Counted from the first letter of the stretch, positions 1 through 8,834 are shown. The stretch: 64,000 bases of DNA from Lutibacter litoralis (GCF_014646675.1 NZ_BMNS01000005.1:149293-213292); one strand, 5' to 3'. Numbers and translations: made by a program. The notes: generated by a model not told the origin, from the letters alone.

Positions 1-772
1 GTTGTTCTTCAACAATATGAACATTATTATATCCCGCTTTTTCTAATGCTTCTGGAACAGAAACAATAGATGTTCCATGTAGAGAAGTGAAAACAACTTT
101 TAAATCATCACGGTTTTTAGTGCTTTCAAAAGTTCCATTATTTACACAAGAATCGGTAAAAACACTATCAACTTTTTCTCCAATAATTTCAATTAAATTT
201 TCATTTGCATTAAATTTAATTTCAGAGAAATTTAAACTATTAACTACATCAATAATTTTTGAATCGTGTGGAGGAACAATTTGTCCACCATCATTCCAAT
301 ATACTTTATAACCGTTATATTCTGGCGGATTGTGTGAGGCTGTTAAAACAATACCAGCATCGCAATTTAAGTGTTTTACTGCAAAAGAAAGCTCGGGTGT
401 TGGTCTTAAATCTTCAAATAAAAATACTTTTATGCCATTGGCTGAAAATACATCTGCTACAATTTTTGCAAATTTTTGACTGTTATGACGGCAATCAAAA
501 GCAATAGCTACTTTAAGTTGTTTATTAGGAAAAGTTTGAATTAAATAATTAGATAAACCTTGTGTTGCTTTCCCTAAAGTATATTTATTTATTCGGTTAG
601 TTCCAGCGCCCATAATACCACGCATACCTCCTGTACCGAATTCCATATCTTTATAAAATCTATCGGCTAATTGATCTTGATCCGTATCGATTAAGAGTTT
701 AATTTCTTTTTTTATTTCCTTATCAAATGTGTCTGTTAACCACAATGATGCCTTATCTATATAGGTGCTCAT
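1..772 (-). CDS. Phosphohexomutase (phosphoglucomutase/phosphomannomutase family), 3' end outside window
   Basis: Reading leftward from an ATG at 772, an open frame runs off the window edge, giving about 257 residues of an enzyme that is usually 550-600 long. It interconverts hexose-1- and hexose-6-phosphates in the cytoplasm and so feeds sugar-nucleotide synthesis. The N-terminal part shows the GTGGMRG segment near residues 40-50 and the active-site loop TASHNPPEYNGYK near 140-152, whose serine carries the catalytic phosphate. It lies 74 bases downstream of a glycosyltransferase on the same strand, so cotranscription is possible. The family is certain; the exact sugar preference (glucose or mannose) cannot be told from this half. 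Confidence 0.93.
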   Translation of the reverse strand, partial: MSTYIDKASLWLTDTFDKEIKKEIKLLIDTDQDQLADRFYKDMEFGTGGMRGIMGAGTNRINKYTLGKATQGLSNYLIQTFPNKQLKVAIAFDCRHNSQKFAKIVADVFSANGIKVFLFEDLRPTPELSFAVKHLNCDAGIVLTASHNPPEYNGYKVYWNDGGQIVPPHDSKIIDVVNSLNFSEIKFNANENLIEIIGEKVDSVFTDSCVNNGTFESTKNRDDLKVVFTSLHGTSIVSVPEALEKAGYNNVHIVEEQ

Positions 773-846
773 AATATTTTATATTCAAATTTTAATACAA
801 AAATACTGTTATTCAATGTAAAATAATAGTACTATTTACTAAAACG

Positions 847-1794
847 TTATATATTGATTTTGTTAGAAATTGAATATCTTTTTGTGTCGGATTTTGTGCG
901 TAGCATTATTTCTCCTAAAAACCCTGCTAAAAAAAATTGTGTACCAATAATCATAGTTACCAATGCAATGTAAAATTGCGGTCTATCTGTAATTAATCTA
1001 CCTATAGGATTAAAAAATAATTTATCAATACCTAAATAAAAAGCAAATGTGCAACCTACAATAAACATTAAAGTACCTAAAAAACCGAATAAGTGCATAG
1101 GTCTTTTACCAAATGTTGATAAAAACCATATGGTAATTAGGTCTAAAAAGCCATTTATAAAGCGTTCTATTCCAAATTTAGTAACGCCATATTTACGTGC
1201 TTGATGTGCAACTACTTTTTCGTCAATTTTATTAAACCCGGCATTTTTTGCAAGTACTGGAATGTACCGGTGCATTTCACCATTTACATCAATGTTTTTA
1301 ATAACTTCTTTTTTATAGGCCTTTAATCCGCAATTAAAATCATGTAATTTTAATCCTGAAGTTTTTCGGGCGGCAGCATTAAATAATTTTGAAGGAATGT
1401 TTTTTCTGATTTTAGAATCGTAGCGTTTCTTTTTCCAACCAGAAATTAAGTCGAAGCCATCTTTAGCAATTAAATTATACAATTCTGGAATTTCATCTGG
1501 ACTGTCTTGTAAGTCCGCATCCATTGTAATAACTACATCGCCTTCAACTTCTTTAAAACCAGCATTTAGAGCTTGTGATTTTCCGTAATTTTTTTGAAAA
1601 CGAATGCCTTTTACAAAAGCATTTTTTTTTGAAAGTTCTTTTATAACTTTCCAAGAAGTGTCTGTACTACCGTCATCAATAAAAAGTATTTCATAAGAAT
1701 AACGATTGGATTGCATAACTTTTGCAATCCAATCGTGTAATTCATTTAAAGATTCTTCTTCATTAAGTAGTGGAATAACTACTGATATATCCAT
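847..1794 (-). CDS. GT2 family membrane glycosyltransferase (dolichol-phosphate-mannose-synthase/GtrB-like)
   Basis: This 315-residue protein has a GT-A domain followed by two membrane spans near residues 230-260 and 278-300. Visible motifs are the N-terminal VVIPLLNEEESL strand, DDGSTD at 40-45 and the metal/nucleotide site DADLQD at 92-97. The family moves a sugar from a nucleotide donor to polyprenyl phosphate at the inner membrane, and the lipid-linked sugar is then used outside. It starts 11 bases after the DUF4199 gene and is followed by the phosphohexomutase, so it probably belongs to a three-gene minus-strand operon. The donor and final acceptor are not predictable. Length and architecture are typical of the family. 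Confidence 0.9.
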   Translation of the reverse strand: MDISVVIPLLNEEESLNELHDWIAKVMQSNRYSYEILFIDDGSTDTSWKVIKELSKKNAFVKGIRFQKNYGKSQALNAGFKEVEGDVVITMDADLQDSPDEIPELYNLIAKDGFDLISGWKKKRYDSKIRKNIPSKLFNAAARKTSGLKLHDFNCGLKAYKKEVIKNIDVNGEMHRYIPVLAKNAGFNKIDEKVVAHQARKYGVTKFGIERFINGFLDLITIWFLSTFGKRPMHLFGFLGTLMFIVGCTFAFYLGIDKLFFNPIGRLITDRPQFYIALVTMIIGTQFFLAGFLGEIMLRTKSDTKRYSISNKINI

Positions 1795-1805
1795 TTATTT
1801 TATTT

Positions 1806-2333
1806 TTAATCTTCTTCAGTTCTTTTTAATATTAAACCTTCAATAAGTGAAATAATAAACCCAAAGAATAAGCTTCCAACAATTCCCATTGCAGCACCAA
1901 TTAGTGGACTAGAGAATTTTTCTTGCATACTTATTGCCATTTCCAATTGTTCATCTGTCATATTTGGATTTTGTTCTAACATTTTTTCTTGACCAACCTT
2001 CATCATATTTTCCATAAAATCTGGTTCAATAAAATTGATGAAAATTTGATTGTAAAGAACAGATATAATTGCACCAACCAAAGCAATTCCTAATCCAATT
2101 TTTAAAGCTTCACCTAAGCTTAAAAGATTATTATTACCTTCTTTAAAGTTTTTTAAACCCATAAAAATAATAACGGCCATAATTACAAAGCTAGCAGCCA
2201 TTACACCAAACCCTTGGTCGTAAATTTTACCCATTGCATAAATTGCAACTGATAGGATAACAGAAACTACACCTAATATTAGTCCATAGTTTAACATTAC
2301 TTGTTTTGATGATGTTGATTTTTGGTTTTCCAT
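1806..2333 (-). CDS. DUF4199 family four-span membrane protein
   Basis: This 175-residue protein has four hydrophobic segments (near 14-34, 42-60, 78-100 and 145-168) with a charged loop at 108-135 rich in Met, Glu and Gln. It matches the Bacteroidota-restricted DUF4199 family, whose function is unknown. In this phylum the family often sits directly upstream of a dolichol-P-type glycosyltransferase, as here (11-base gap), which suggests a role with that enzyme or its lipid substrate; this is inference. Its promoter contains a perfect palindrome (see 2368-2387), so expression is probably controlled by a dimeric repressor or activator. Confidence 0.82.
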   Translation of the reverse strand: MENQKSTSSKQVMLNYGLILGVVSVILSVAIYAMGKIYDQGFGVMAASFVIMAVIIFMGLKNFKEGNNNLLSLGEALKIGLGIALVGAIISVLYNQIFINFIEPDFMENMMKVGQEKMLEQNPNMTDEQLEMAISMQEKFSSPLIGAAMGIVGSLFFGFIISLIEGLILKRTEED

Positions 2334-2361
2334 AATTGTTTTGTTTAGTTTTTAAGTATAA

Positions 2362-2390
2362 CAAATATACTAAATACACATTTAGTACAA
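2362..2390 (-). promoter_or_regulatory. Promoter of the DUF4199/glycosyltransferase unit with palindromic operator in the spacer
   Basis: On the minus strand a -33 element TTG (2390-2388), an 18-base spacer and a -7 element TATATTTG (2369-2362) match the Bacteroidota sigma-A consensus. The 20 bases at 2368-2387 form a perfect inverted repeat: TACTAAAT, spacer ACAC, ATTTAGTA. It fills the space between the two promoter elements, the usual position for a repressor site. The start of transcription would be about 20 bases before the DUF4199 ATG. Confidence 0.65.
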
Positions 2391-2479
2391 GGTTAAATTA
2401 ATTATTATTACTATTTGTTTTTAATAATTTATTAGTAATCAGAAATTTAAAAATGTTACATAAAATTATAAAAAATTCG

Positions 2480-2510
2480 TTGTTTAAACTAAAAATTGAT
2501 TGTAGATTTG
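2480..2510 (+). promoter_or_regulatory. Promoter of SRP RNA
   Basis: A TTG at 2480-2482 and TAGATTTG at 2503-2510 are separated by 20 bases, an exact match to the Bacteroidota housekeeping promoter (TTG, 19-21 bases, TAnnTTTG). It ends about 5 bases before the predicted 5' end of the SRP RNA. Confidence 0.85.
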
Positions 2511-2514
2511 CACC

Positions 2515-2612
2515 GGGCAAGTCCTACACAATCAGCTCCCTTTGAATCCTCCAGGGCGGGAACGCAGCAAAGGTATTAGGTTGTAGCGATGTGATGTAGG
2601 TAGCTTGCCTTT
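2515..2612 (+). ncRNA. ffs: Signal recognition particle RNA (4.5S type)
   Basis: The stretch folds as one long hairpin: GGCAAG at 2516-2521 pairs with CTTGCC at 2604-2609, and the apical domain shows the SRP54-binding signature with CCAGGGCGGGAA followed by CGCAGCAAAGG (about 2550-2573). This is the small bacterial SRP RNA of about 100 nt that binds Ffh and targets nascent membrane proteins to FtsY. A T-run directly after the closing helix (2610-2616) acts as terminator. A consensus promoter lies just upstream. The rest of the 2334-2791 gap holds no other recognisable gene. Confidence 0.93.
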
Positions 2613-2791
2613 TTTTATGCACTATAATTACGGTATAAAAATCATTTTCTTTTAAATTTTACTTTTGCTAGGTTGTTGTTAATTAGATTTTTATAGCCGA
2701 ATTTGATTCAGGAATAAAACAAATAAACTTTTACACTATTTAACCTTTCAACTTTTAATTAACTTTACCTTTAATTTTTTGATACTTAAAA

Positions 2792-3595
2792 ATGAATAAA
2801 GTTGTTTTAATTACTGGCGGCTCATCTGGAATAGGAAAGTCTGTTGGAGAATTTTTATCTGAAAAAGGATTTACGGTTTATGGAACAAGCAGAAATCCAC
2901 AGAATATTCAAGACCATCCTTTTAAATTAGTGGCGTTAGATGTAACAAATATTGAAACTATTACCGCAGCTGTAACCGAAATTGTTTCCAAAGAAGGAAG
3001 GTTAGATATTTTGATTAATAATGCAGGAATGGGAATTACGGGTCCAATTGAAGAAACGCCAACAGATGAAATGCGTAGTGTTTTTAATACAAATTTATTT
3101 GGTGCTATTGATGTTATGAAAGCAGTTTTACCACAAATGCGTTCTCAAAAAAGTGGTTTAATAATAAACGTTACTTCTATTGCAGGTTATATGGGGTTGC
3201 CTTTTAGAGGAATTTATTCAGCAACCAAAGGTGCATTGGAAATTGTAACGGAAGCTATTAGAATGGAAGTAAAAAGTTTTGGAGTACAGGTAACTAATGT
3301 TGCGCCTGGCGATTTTGCTACTAATATTGCATCAGGAAGGTATCATACACCTGTTTTTGAAAACTCACCTTACAAAAAAACGTACCAAGAAAATTTAGAT
3401 TTAATGGATGCTCATGTTGATAGCGGTAGCGATCCTATAGAAATGGCTAACGCTATTTATAAAATCATTAAAACTCCAAAACCTAAAATACACTATAAAG
3501 TTGGAGATTTTATGCAGAAATTTTCAATTGTATTGAAAAAAATACTTCCAGATAAAATGTATGAAAAATTATTAATGAATCATTATAAATTATAA
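2792..3595 (+). CDS. SDR family NAD(P)-dependent oxidoreductase
   Basis: This 267-residue classical short-chain dehydrogenase has the cofactor loop TGGSSGIG at 8-15, NNAG at 76-79, and the catalytic Ser129, Tyr142 and Lys146 (YSATK). Arg34 after the second strand (GTSRN) favours NADP(H) over NADH. The C-terminal 60 residues are longer than the minimal fold and basic, as in the SDR subgroup that acts on lipophilic alcohols or ketones, so a lipid-like substrate is possible but not shown. The gene stands alone between the SRP RNA and a convergent gene that ends 10 bases away. Confidence 0.9.
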   Translation: MNKVVLITGGSSGIGKSVGEFLSEKGFTVYGTSRNPQNIQDHPFKLVALDVTNIETITAAVTEIVSKEGRLDILINNAGMGITGPIEETPTDEMRSVFNTNLFGAIDVMKAVLPQMRSQKSGLIINVTSIAGYMGLPFRGIYSATKGALEIVTEAIRMEVKSFGVQVTNVAPGDFATNIASGRYHTPVFENSPYKKTYQENLDLMDAHVDSGSDPIEMANAIYKIIKTPKPKIHYKVGDFMQKFSIVLKKILPDKMYEKLLMNHYKL

Positions 3596-3604
3596 GTTTT
3601 TAGC

Positions 3605-5164
3605 TTATTCTATAATTATTTTTTTTGAAACATGAATACCATTATTCGTGACTTTCATAATATAAATTCCAGCAGTCCAACCTGTAACTTCTAATTTAGC
3701 ATTGGTTTTTGGCTGTACTTTTATGGTATGCACTAACTGCCCGGTTACTGTATAAAACGTAATAGAAGTTGTTCCATTTGTTACGTTATTTTTTATATAA
3801 AATTGTTCTTGGGCAGGATTTGGATAAATAGCAATGTTCGTATTTAAAATATCTTCTTCAATTGAGAGTGTACTATCAGGATCACTATTTAGAAAAAAAC
3901 CAATTGTATTAACATTAGAGGAGGTTAGTGTGCCAGTTGCACCAGAATTTTTATGCTGAAAAGAGGCATTAAAAGAATCCCCTTGATTTATGTTATTTAC
4001 AATACCAATTAAACCTCCACTTCCTGTTTTATCAACTGGAACATAACGTTGGATTTCAAAGAGAGTTAATGTTCCTCCTGCAGAACTCCCAAATTTGTAG
4101 GTAGCATAAACTACGTTATTGCCTGAAGCCAACATATTATATGAAGCATGCATAAAAAACTTATTATCTGTAAAACCATTTGTAGGGGCTGTTATAGGTG
4201 CCGAGTTTATTTCCTCATAACTATTTGCAGTACTAGTGTCATTAGGAGGGAAATCACTGTACGCAGGAAAAACATGGTCTCCTGTGGCAATTGTGCTTCT
4301 TAATGCAACTGCTGAAATTGTAGTTCCAGATGTTGTGATATTAGTTCCATTAGTTACTTTGTGCCCTAACCTAAAATAATAATTTCCCGCTGGCTTGTTT
4401 TTAATTAAAGTAACAATGGTAGCAGCGCCAATTCCATTATTACCAGTTGCGATAATAGATCTTGTAATTTCTGAATTAGGAATGTCTGTAAAAGTATCAT
4501 CATCGGTAGATTCTTGTAAAGACCATGCTCCAGTTGCAGAGGTATCTGTTGTACTAGTTGAAAATGTTGAAACAATATAAATATCTGCAGTTTTTTCTAA
4601 GGTAATCATATTTGTAGTTGCAGCGGCTATATAAGTTGCAGATGAAGTGCTTGCTGCAGCAGCAGTAGTAGTTGCTTGTTCATTTGGTAAGATAATAGTA
4701 TTACTAGCAATCTCAATAGCAGTAATTACAGCTTTCGATGTAAACTGTTTGCTAGATCCAGTAGTAGTTTTAGCTTGTTCTAAGCTAAAAGTTTTTGATT
4801 CGGTTAGAGGTGCTCCATAGTCGAAAATAAAAGAGATTGCAACAATCCCTTTGTCTGTGTATGTTTTTGTTGCAATATAACGATCTATGGTTTGACTATC
4901 AGTAGTGCCATCTGTCAATCTGAATTGAGTATTTATATCACTATTTCCAACAGTTACTTCAACTTCGATTGTGGCTTCTACTAGAACCTTAGTGCCTGCT
5001 GATAAACTTAAAACTGTTGAAGCTACAGTATTCCATGTATTTGAAGAGGTGCTAGATGTAGCAGAACCTTGACTGAATGACGCGTTTAAAGCTTTTTGGG
5101 CATTAACAAATGTTGTATTTAACAACAAAAATAGTATAGCTGTAATACAAATATTATTTTTCAT
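3605..5164 (-). CDS. Secreted protein with T9SS type A (Por) sorting domain
   Basis: This 519-residue protein starts with a signal peptide (cleavage near AQKA at 22-26). A long Thr/Ser-rich body, probably beta-sandwich, is followed by a C-terminal domain of about 75 residues. That domain has the type IX sorting pattern: YPNPA near 445, a GQLV strand, the GWTAGIYIMKV block and a final KKIIIE. Such proteins cross the outer membrane through the Sov/Por translocon and are cell-attached or released. No catalytic motif could be recognised in the body, which resembles flavobacterial surface proteins of unknown function. It is a single gene, convergent with the SDR and divergent from transaldolase. 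Confidence 0.85.
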   Translation of the reverse strand: MKNNICITAILFLLLNTTFVNAQKALNASFSQGSATSSTSSNTWNTVASTVLSLSAGTKVLVEATIEVEVTVGNSDINTQFRLTDGTTDSQTIDRYIATKTYTDKGIVAISFIFDYGAPLTESKTFSLEQAKTTTGSSKQFTSKAVITAIEIASNTIILPNEQATTTAAAASTSSATYIAAATTNMITLEKTADIYIVSTFSTSTTDTSATGAWSLQESTDDDTFTDIPNSEITRSIIATGNNGIGAATIVTLIKNKPAGNYYFRLGHKVTNGTNITTSGTTISAVALRSTIATGDHVFPAYSDFPPNDTSTANSYEEINSAPITAPTNGFTDNKFFMHASYNMLASGNNVVYATYKFGSSAGGTLTLFEIQRYVPVDKTGSGGLIGIVNNINQGDSFNASFQHKNSGATGTLTSSNVNTIGFFLNSDPDSTLSIEEDILNTNIAIYPNPAQEQFYIKNNVTNGTTSITFYTVTGQLVHTIKVQPKTNAKLEVTGWTAGIYIMKVTNNGIHVSKKIIIE

Positions 5165-5321
5165 AAATACTCATTTATTTAATGCAAGGTTAAGTTAAAA
5201 AACATTTAGCAAAAATACAACTTTCATAAGCTTTTCTGAAAAGTAATAGAGTATTAGACAAATATTCTTTTTTAAAAGTGCATTTTTTTTTATCTGGAAG
5301 CTCATAAACCAATGATTTGAC

Positions 5322-5329
5322 TACTTTTG
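5322..5329 (+). promoter_or_regulatory. -7 element of transaldolase promoter
   Basis: TACTTTTG matches TAnnTTTG and sits 41 bases before the tal ATG. No clear TTG is found at the expected -33 position, so this is supported by one element only. Confidence 0.5.
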
Positions 5330-5369
5330 TAGCAGAAAATAAATTAATACTAATTAATAAATTTAACAA

Positions 5370-6023
5370 ATGAAATTTTTTATCGATACTGCTAACTTAG
5401 ATCAAATTAGAGAAGCACAGGCTTTAGGGGTTTTAGATGGCGTTACTACAAACCCATCATTAATGGCAAAAGAAGGAATTACGGGTGCTGATAATATTTT
5501 GAAACATTATGTTGATATCTGCAATATTGTTGATGGCGATGTTAGTGCAGAAGTAATTGCTACAGATTTTGCAGGGATGATTAAAGAAGGTGAAGCATTA
5601 GCAGCTCTGAATCCTCAGATTGTTGTAAAATTACCAATGATTGCTGATGGTGTAAAAGCGTGTAAGTATTTTTCAGACAAAGGGATAAAAACGAATGTAA
5701 CCCTAGTTTTCTCGGCGGGTCAAGCATTATTAGCAGCGAAAGCTGGAGCAACTTATGTTTCTCCGTTTATTGGTCGCTTAGATGATATTTCTACAGATGG
5801 CTTAAATCTAATTTCTGAAATTAGACATATTTATGATAACTATGGTTTTGGAACTGAAATTTTAGCAGCATCTGTACGTCATACAATGCACATTATAGAT
5901 TGTGCTAAATTGGGCTCAGATGTTATGACAGGTCCTTTAAGCGCTATTAAAGGGTTGTTGAAACATCCTTTAACAGACAGTGGTTTAGCTCAATTTTTAG
6001 CAGATTATAAAAAAGGAAACTAA
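5370..6023 (+). CDS. tal: Transaldolase, small (TalC/fructose-6-phosphate aldolase-like) subfamily
   Basis: This 217-residue protein has the length of subfamily 3 transaldolases (about 215-220). It opens with MKFFIDTANL and carries TTNPSL at 26-31, the Schiff-base lysine K87 in VVKLPM, and SPFIGRLDD near 131-139. It transfers dihydroxyacetone units between fructose-6-P and erythrose-4-P in the non-oxidative pentose phosphate pathway, in the cytoplasm. Some relatives are instead fructose-6-phosphate aldolases, and sequence alone does not separate the two safely; transaldolase is the likelier housekeeping role. A strong terminator follows. Confidence 0.93.
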   Translation: MKFFIDTANLDQIREAQALGVLDGVTTNPSLMAKEGITGADNILKHYVDICNIVDGDVSAEVIATDFAGMIKEGEALAALNPQIVVKLPMIADGVKACKYFSDKGIKTNVTLVFSAGQALLAAKAGATYVSPFIGRLDDISTDGLNLISEIRHIYDNYGFGTEILAASVRHTMHIIDCAKLGSDVMTGPLSAIKGLLKHPLTDSGLAQFLADYKKGN

Positions 6024-6056
6024 GTTTTTTAAAAGCTTTTTAATATTTAAAACCAT

Positions 6057-6096
6057 AAAAAATGTTTATTGAATCAATTCAATAAACATTTTTTTT
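6057..6096 (+). terminator. Bidirectional hairpin terminator between tal and aroB
   Basis: A near-perfect hairpin (AAAAAATGTTTATTGAA paired with TTCAATAAACATTTTTT, four-base loop) ends in a T-run on the plus strand and has A-runs at its 5' side, so it can stop transcription from both tal (+) and aroB (-). Confidence 0.85.
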
Positions 6097-6140
6097 ATAA
6101 TTTTAATTTGTTCGCTGCTATAAATAACAACTTTTTTATA

Positions 6141-7208
6141 TTACAGACTATAATAATCTAAGGCTTCAATAAGTAGTGATTTATCTACATTACAGTCGAA
6201 TTTAAATTTCTCAAAATCAGAAAGTAATACAAAATTAACCTTACCGTTTACATTCTTTTTATCATGAATTAATAATTCAATAATGGCATCGTAATCTGAG
6301 GTTTCTATTACTACTTTTCCATAAATATTAAGCAATTTATCTTTAATCTCTATTAATTTATCAGAAGGAAAATTTAATAGTTTTTCAGATAAGAAAGCTT
6401 CCGTAATCATACCAATTGCAATAGCCTCACCATGAGTCAATTTTTCTTTGTTTTCAGACTCTAAAAAATAAGATTCAATAGCATGCCCTAAAGTATGTCC
6501 GAAATTTAAAATCTTACGAAGTCCATGTTCTTTTGGATCTTCGGTAACAACTTCATTTTTAATTTCAATAGAACGATGAACTAAAGAGATTATGTTACTA
6601 ATATAGAGTTCTTTAAATTGTGTTATTTCACTCCATAGTTTAACGTCATACGTTAAGCCATATTTAATAATTTCTGCTAAACCAGAACGTATCTCACGTT
6701 CCTCTACAGTTTCTAAATATTGAGGATCGATAAGTACCATTTCTGGGTCTGAAAACAATCCAATTTGATTTTTTAAAACACCTAAATCAACACCTGTTTT
6801 TCCGCCAACAGAGGCATCAACCATACTTAATAATGTAGTTGGAATGTTAATAAATCTAATGCCTCTTTTAAAGCAAGATGCTACAAATCCGCCTAAATCT
6901 GTTATTACACCACCACCTAAATTAATTAGTAAACTCTTTCGGTCAGCTCCTAATTCAGTTAACGCATGCCATACTCCTGTACAAGTATCAAGGTTTTTGT
7001 TTTCTTCGCCAGATTCAATTTCAATAATTTCAATTTCAGAATTTGTTTCAAGGGATTCCAATAAAATTGGCAAACAGTTTTGGTTGGTATTTTCATCAAC
7101 TAAAATAAAAATTTTTGATATATCTTTTGAAGCTAAAAAGGCATTTAATTTCAAATAAGCATCTTCATTAAAGTTTACAAAGTAATTATTGGATAATATA
7201 GGTTTCAT
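6141..7208 (-). CDS. aroB: 3-dehydroquinate synthase
   Basis: This 355-residue protein matches the usual AroB length. It converts DAHP to 3-dehydroquinate, the second step of the shikimate pathway, using NAD and a divalent metal. The sequence shows the NAD loop GGGVITDLGGF near 97-107, the TTLL segment, and the metal ligands in GLAEIIKYG (Glu), NFGHTLGHAIE (His) and LTHGEAIAIGM (His). It is divergent from proline dehydrogenase with 86 bases between start codons. No other aromatic amino-acid gene is adjacent. Confidence 0.96.
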   Translation of the reverse strand: MKPILSNNYFVNFNEDAYLKLNAFLASKDISKIFILVDENTNQNCLPILLESLETNSEIEIIEIESGEENKNLDTCTGVWHALTELGADRKSLLINLGGGVITDLGGFVASCFKRGIRFINIPTTLLSMVDASVGGKTGVDLGVLKNQIGLFSDPEMVLIDPQYLETVEEREIRSGLAEIIKYGLTYDVKLWSEITQFKELYISNIISLVHRSIEIKNEVVTEDPKEHGLRKILNFGHTLGHAIESYFLESENKEKLTHGEAIAIGMITEAFLSEKLLNFPSDKLIEIKDKLLNIYGKVVIETSDYDAIIELLIHDKKNVNGKVNFVLLSDFEKFKFDCNVDKSLLIEALDYYSL

Positions 7209-7269
7209 TTTGGATAATATTTTTGTGCAAATTAAAGCGAAAAAAATGAAAAAATAAACTCTTTGTAAT

Positions 7270-7277
7270 TATCTTTG
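7270..7277 (+). promoter_or_regulatory. -7 element of proline dehydrogenase promoter
   Basis: TATCTTTG fits TAnnTTTG and lies 17 bases before the ATG, so the leader would be only about 10-14 bases. No good -33 element is visible. Confidence 0.5.
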
Positions 7278-7294
7278 ATTAAACAAAACTTACA

Positions 7295-8461
7295 ATGGAA
7301 AATTTATTTAATAATACAGAGGTTGCCTTTGCTATAAAGTCAAACGCTGAACTAGATAGAGCTTTTTATCTTTTTGAAATGATAAAACGTGAGCCGCTAG
7401 TAAAAATTGGTACAGCAGTAACCAGATTTGCTCTTAAAACTCATTTACCAGTTGAGGGGATTATAAGGGCAACTGTATTTGATCATTTTTGTGGTGGCGT
7501 AACAGAAGAAGATTGTATGCCTACAATTGATAAAATGTACACTAAAAATGTGCATTCTGTATTAGATTATTCAGCTGAAGGTAAGGAAGTAGAGGAGCAA
7601 TTTGATCTCGCTATGGAAAAAACGTTAAACACTATTAAATTTGGAAAAGAAAAGCCATGTATTCCGTTTGCAGTTTTTAAACCAACAGGTTTTGGAAAGT
7701 TTAACATTTATCAAAAAATAACCGAAGGAGTACCACTAGATGCACACGAAGAAATAGAGTGGAAACGCATAAAGGAAAGATATGATATTGTAAGTAAAGC
7801 GGCATATGACAGGGATGTTCCGTTATTAATAGATGCTGAAGAATCTTGGATGCAAGATGCTGCTGACGATTTAATTGAAGAAATGATGCGTAAATACAAT
7901 AAAGAAAAAGTAATTGTATTTGGAACACTTCAATTGTATCGCTGGGACAGATTAGAATATCTTAAGAAACTTCATGAACGTGCTAAAAAAGAAGGCTTTA
8001 AAATTGGAATGAAATTAGTGCGTGGCGCCTATATGGAAAAAGAACGTGAACGTGCAGAGAAGAAAGGATATGCAGATCCTATTTGTGAAAACAAAGAAGC
8101 CACAGACACAATGTTTAATGATGTTTTAACATATATGTTTAAAAACATTGAAGATATGGCTATTTTTGCTGGAACCCACAATGAAGAAAGCTCCTATTTG
8201 TTAATGGATTTAATAGCGAAATCTGGATTGGATAAAGATGATAGAAGATTGTGGTTTGGTCAGTTATACGGTATGAGTGATCATATAAGTTATAATTTAT
8301 CAGATTCGGGTTATAATGTTGCAAAATATTTACCTTTTGGACCTGTAAGAGATGTTATGCCTTATTTAATTAGAAGAGCTGAGGAAAATACATCTGTTGC
8401 GGGACAAACAAGTCGAGAATTGCGCCTTTTAAAAGAAGAGAGAGAGCGAAGAAAAATTTAA
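7295..8461 (+). CDS. Proline dehydrogenase (monofunctional, FAD-dependent)
   Basis: This 388-residue protein matches the stand-alone PRODH of Bacteroidota; the P5C dehydrogenase half of PutA is absent. It oxidises proline to pyrroline-5-carboxylate with FAD at the membrane. The signature RRAEENTSVAGQ near 362-373 contains the substrate-binding arginine pair, and KLVRGAYMEKER near 245-256 is the conserved barrel strand with Arg and Glu. It starts with ATG at 7295 after a short leader and is followed by its own terminator. A P5C dehydrogenase gene is not in the window. Confidence 0.93.
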   Translation: MENLFNNTEVAFAIKSNAELDRAFYLFEMIKREPLVKIGTAVTRFALKTHLPVEGIIRATVFDHFCGGVTEEDCMPTIDKMYTKNVHSVLDYSAEGKEVEEQFDLAMEKTLNTIKFGKEKPCIPFAVFKPTGFGKFNIYQKITEGVPLDAHEEIEWKRIKERYDIVSKAAYDRDVPLLIDAEESWMQDAADDLIEEMMRKYNKEKVIVFGTLQLYRWDRLEYLKKLHERAKKEGFKIGMKLVRGAYMEKERERAEKKGYADPICENKEATDTMFNDVLTYMFKNIEDMAIFAGTHNEESSYLLMDLIAKSGLDKDDRRLWFGQLYGMSDHISYNLSDSGYNVAKYLPFGPVRDVMPYLIRRAEENTSVAGQTSRELRLLKEERERRKI

Positions 8462-8508
8462 TCCTACTTTTTTAAACTGTTTACTTTAAAAATAAACATT
8501 GCTAAATT

Positions 8509-8556
8509 AATATCGTTCAAAAGCTATTATAAATTAGTTATTGAACGATATTTTTT
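8509..8556 (+). terminator. Terminator after proline dehydrogenase
   Basis: A 12-bp stem (AATATCGTTCAA with TTGAACGATATT) is followed by a T-run at 8550-8556. It lies 47 bases after the stop codon. The rest of the 8462-8834 gap holds only the typA promoter. Confidence 0.8.
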
Positions 8557-8779
8557 AATAGTTGAAAAATAATATGCTAAAATTTATCTTTACCAAACAA
8601 TTTTATCACTCTTTTCTCTTAACCTAATATTAGTAGCAATATTATTATCAATAGTAAAAGAATAAAAACTGCTCCAATAACTCCTTAATTCTAGGCAACT
8701 AATGGTAAGTTGTTAGATATCATAAGAATACGTTTTTAACTAATCTAATTATTTTAGAAAAATGATAATTCAATTTTTG

Positions 8780-8811
8780 TTGTAATAAACCAAATAAATC
8801 AATTACTTTTG
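8780..8811 (+). promoter_or_regulatory. typA promoter
   Basis: TTG at 8780-8782, 21 bases, then TACTTTTG at 8804-8811 match the Bacteroidota promoter consensus. The start codon lies 24 bases after the -7 element. Confidence 0.75.
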
Positions 8812-8834
8812 CAGCTTCTAAAAAAATACGGAAT

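Noticed and set aside
87-507. Plus-strand open frames over the first 500 bases.
   Set aside because: They are antisense shadows of the phosphohexomutase, which has clear active-site motifs on the minus strand.
823-834. Palindrome AATAGTACTATT between the glycosyltransferase and the phosphohexomutase as an operator.
   Set aside because: Only 12 bases, without promoter elements in the right place; kept out of the features.
4395-4580. Plus-strand 61-codon frame inside the T9SS protein gene.
   Set aside because: Opposite to a gene with signal peptide and sorting domain; no own start region or homology.
8619-8687. A run of about 20 hydrophobic codons on the minus strand (VIGAVFILLLLIIILLL pattern) after an AAGGAG, suggesting a tiny membrane peptide.
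   Set aside because: The frame is directly preceded by a stop codon and has no ATG, GTG or TTG at a usable distance; A+T-rich DNA readily encodes Ile/Leu/Phe runs.
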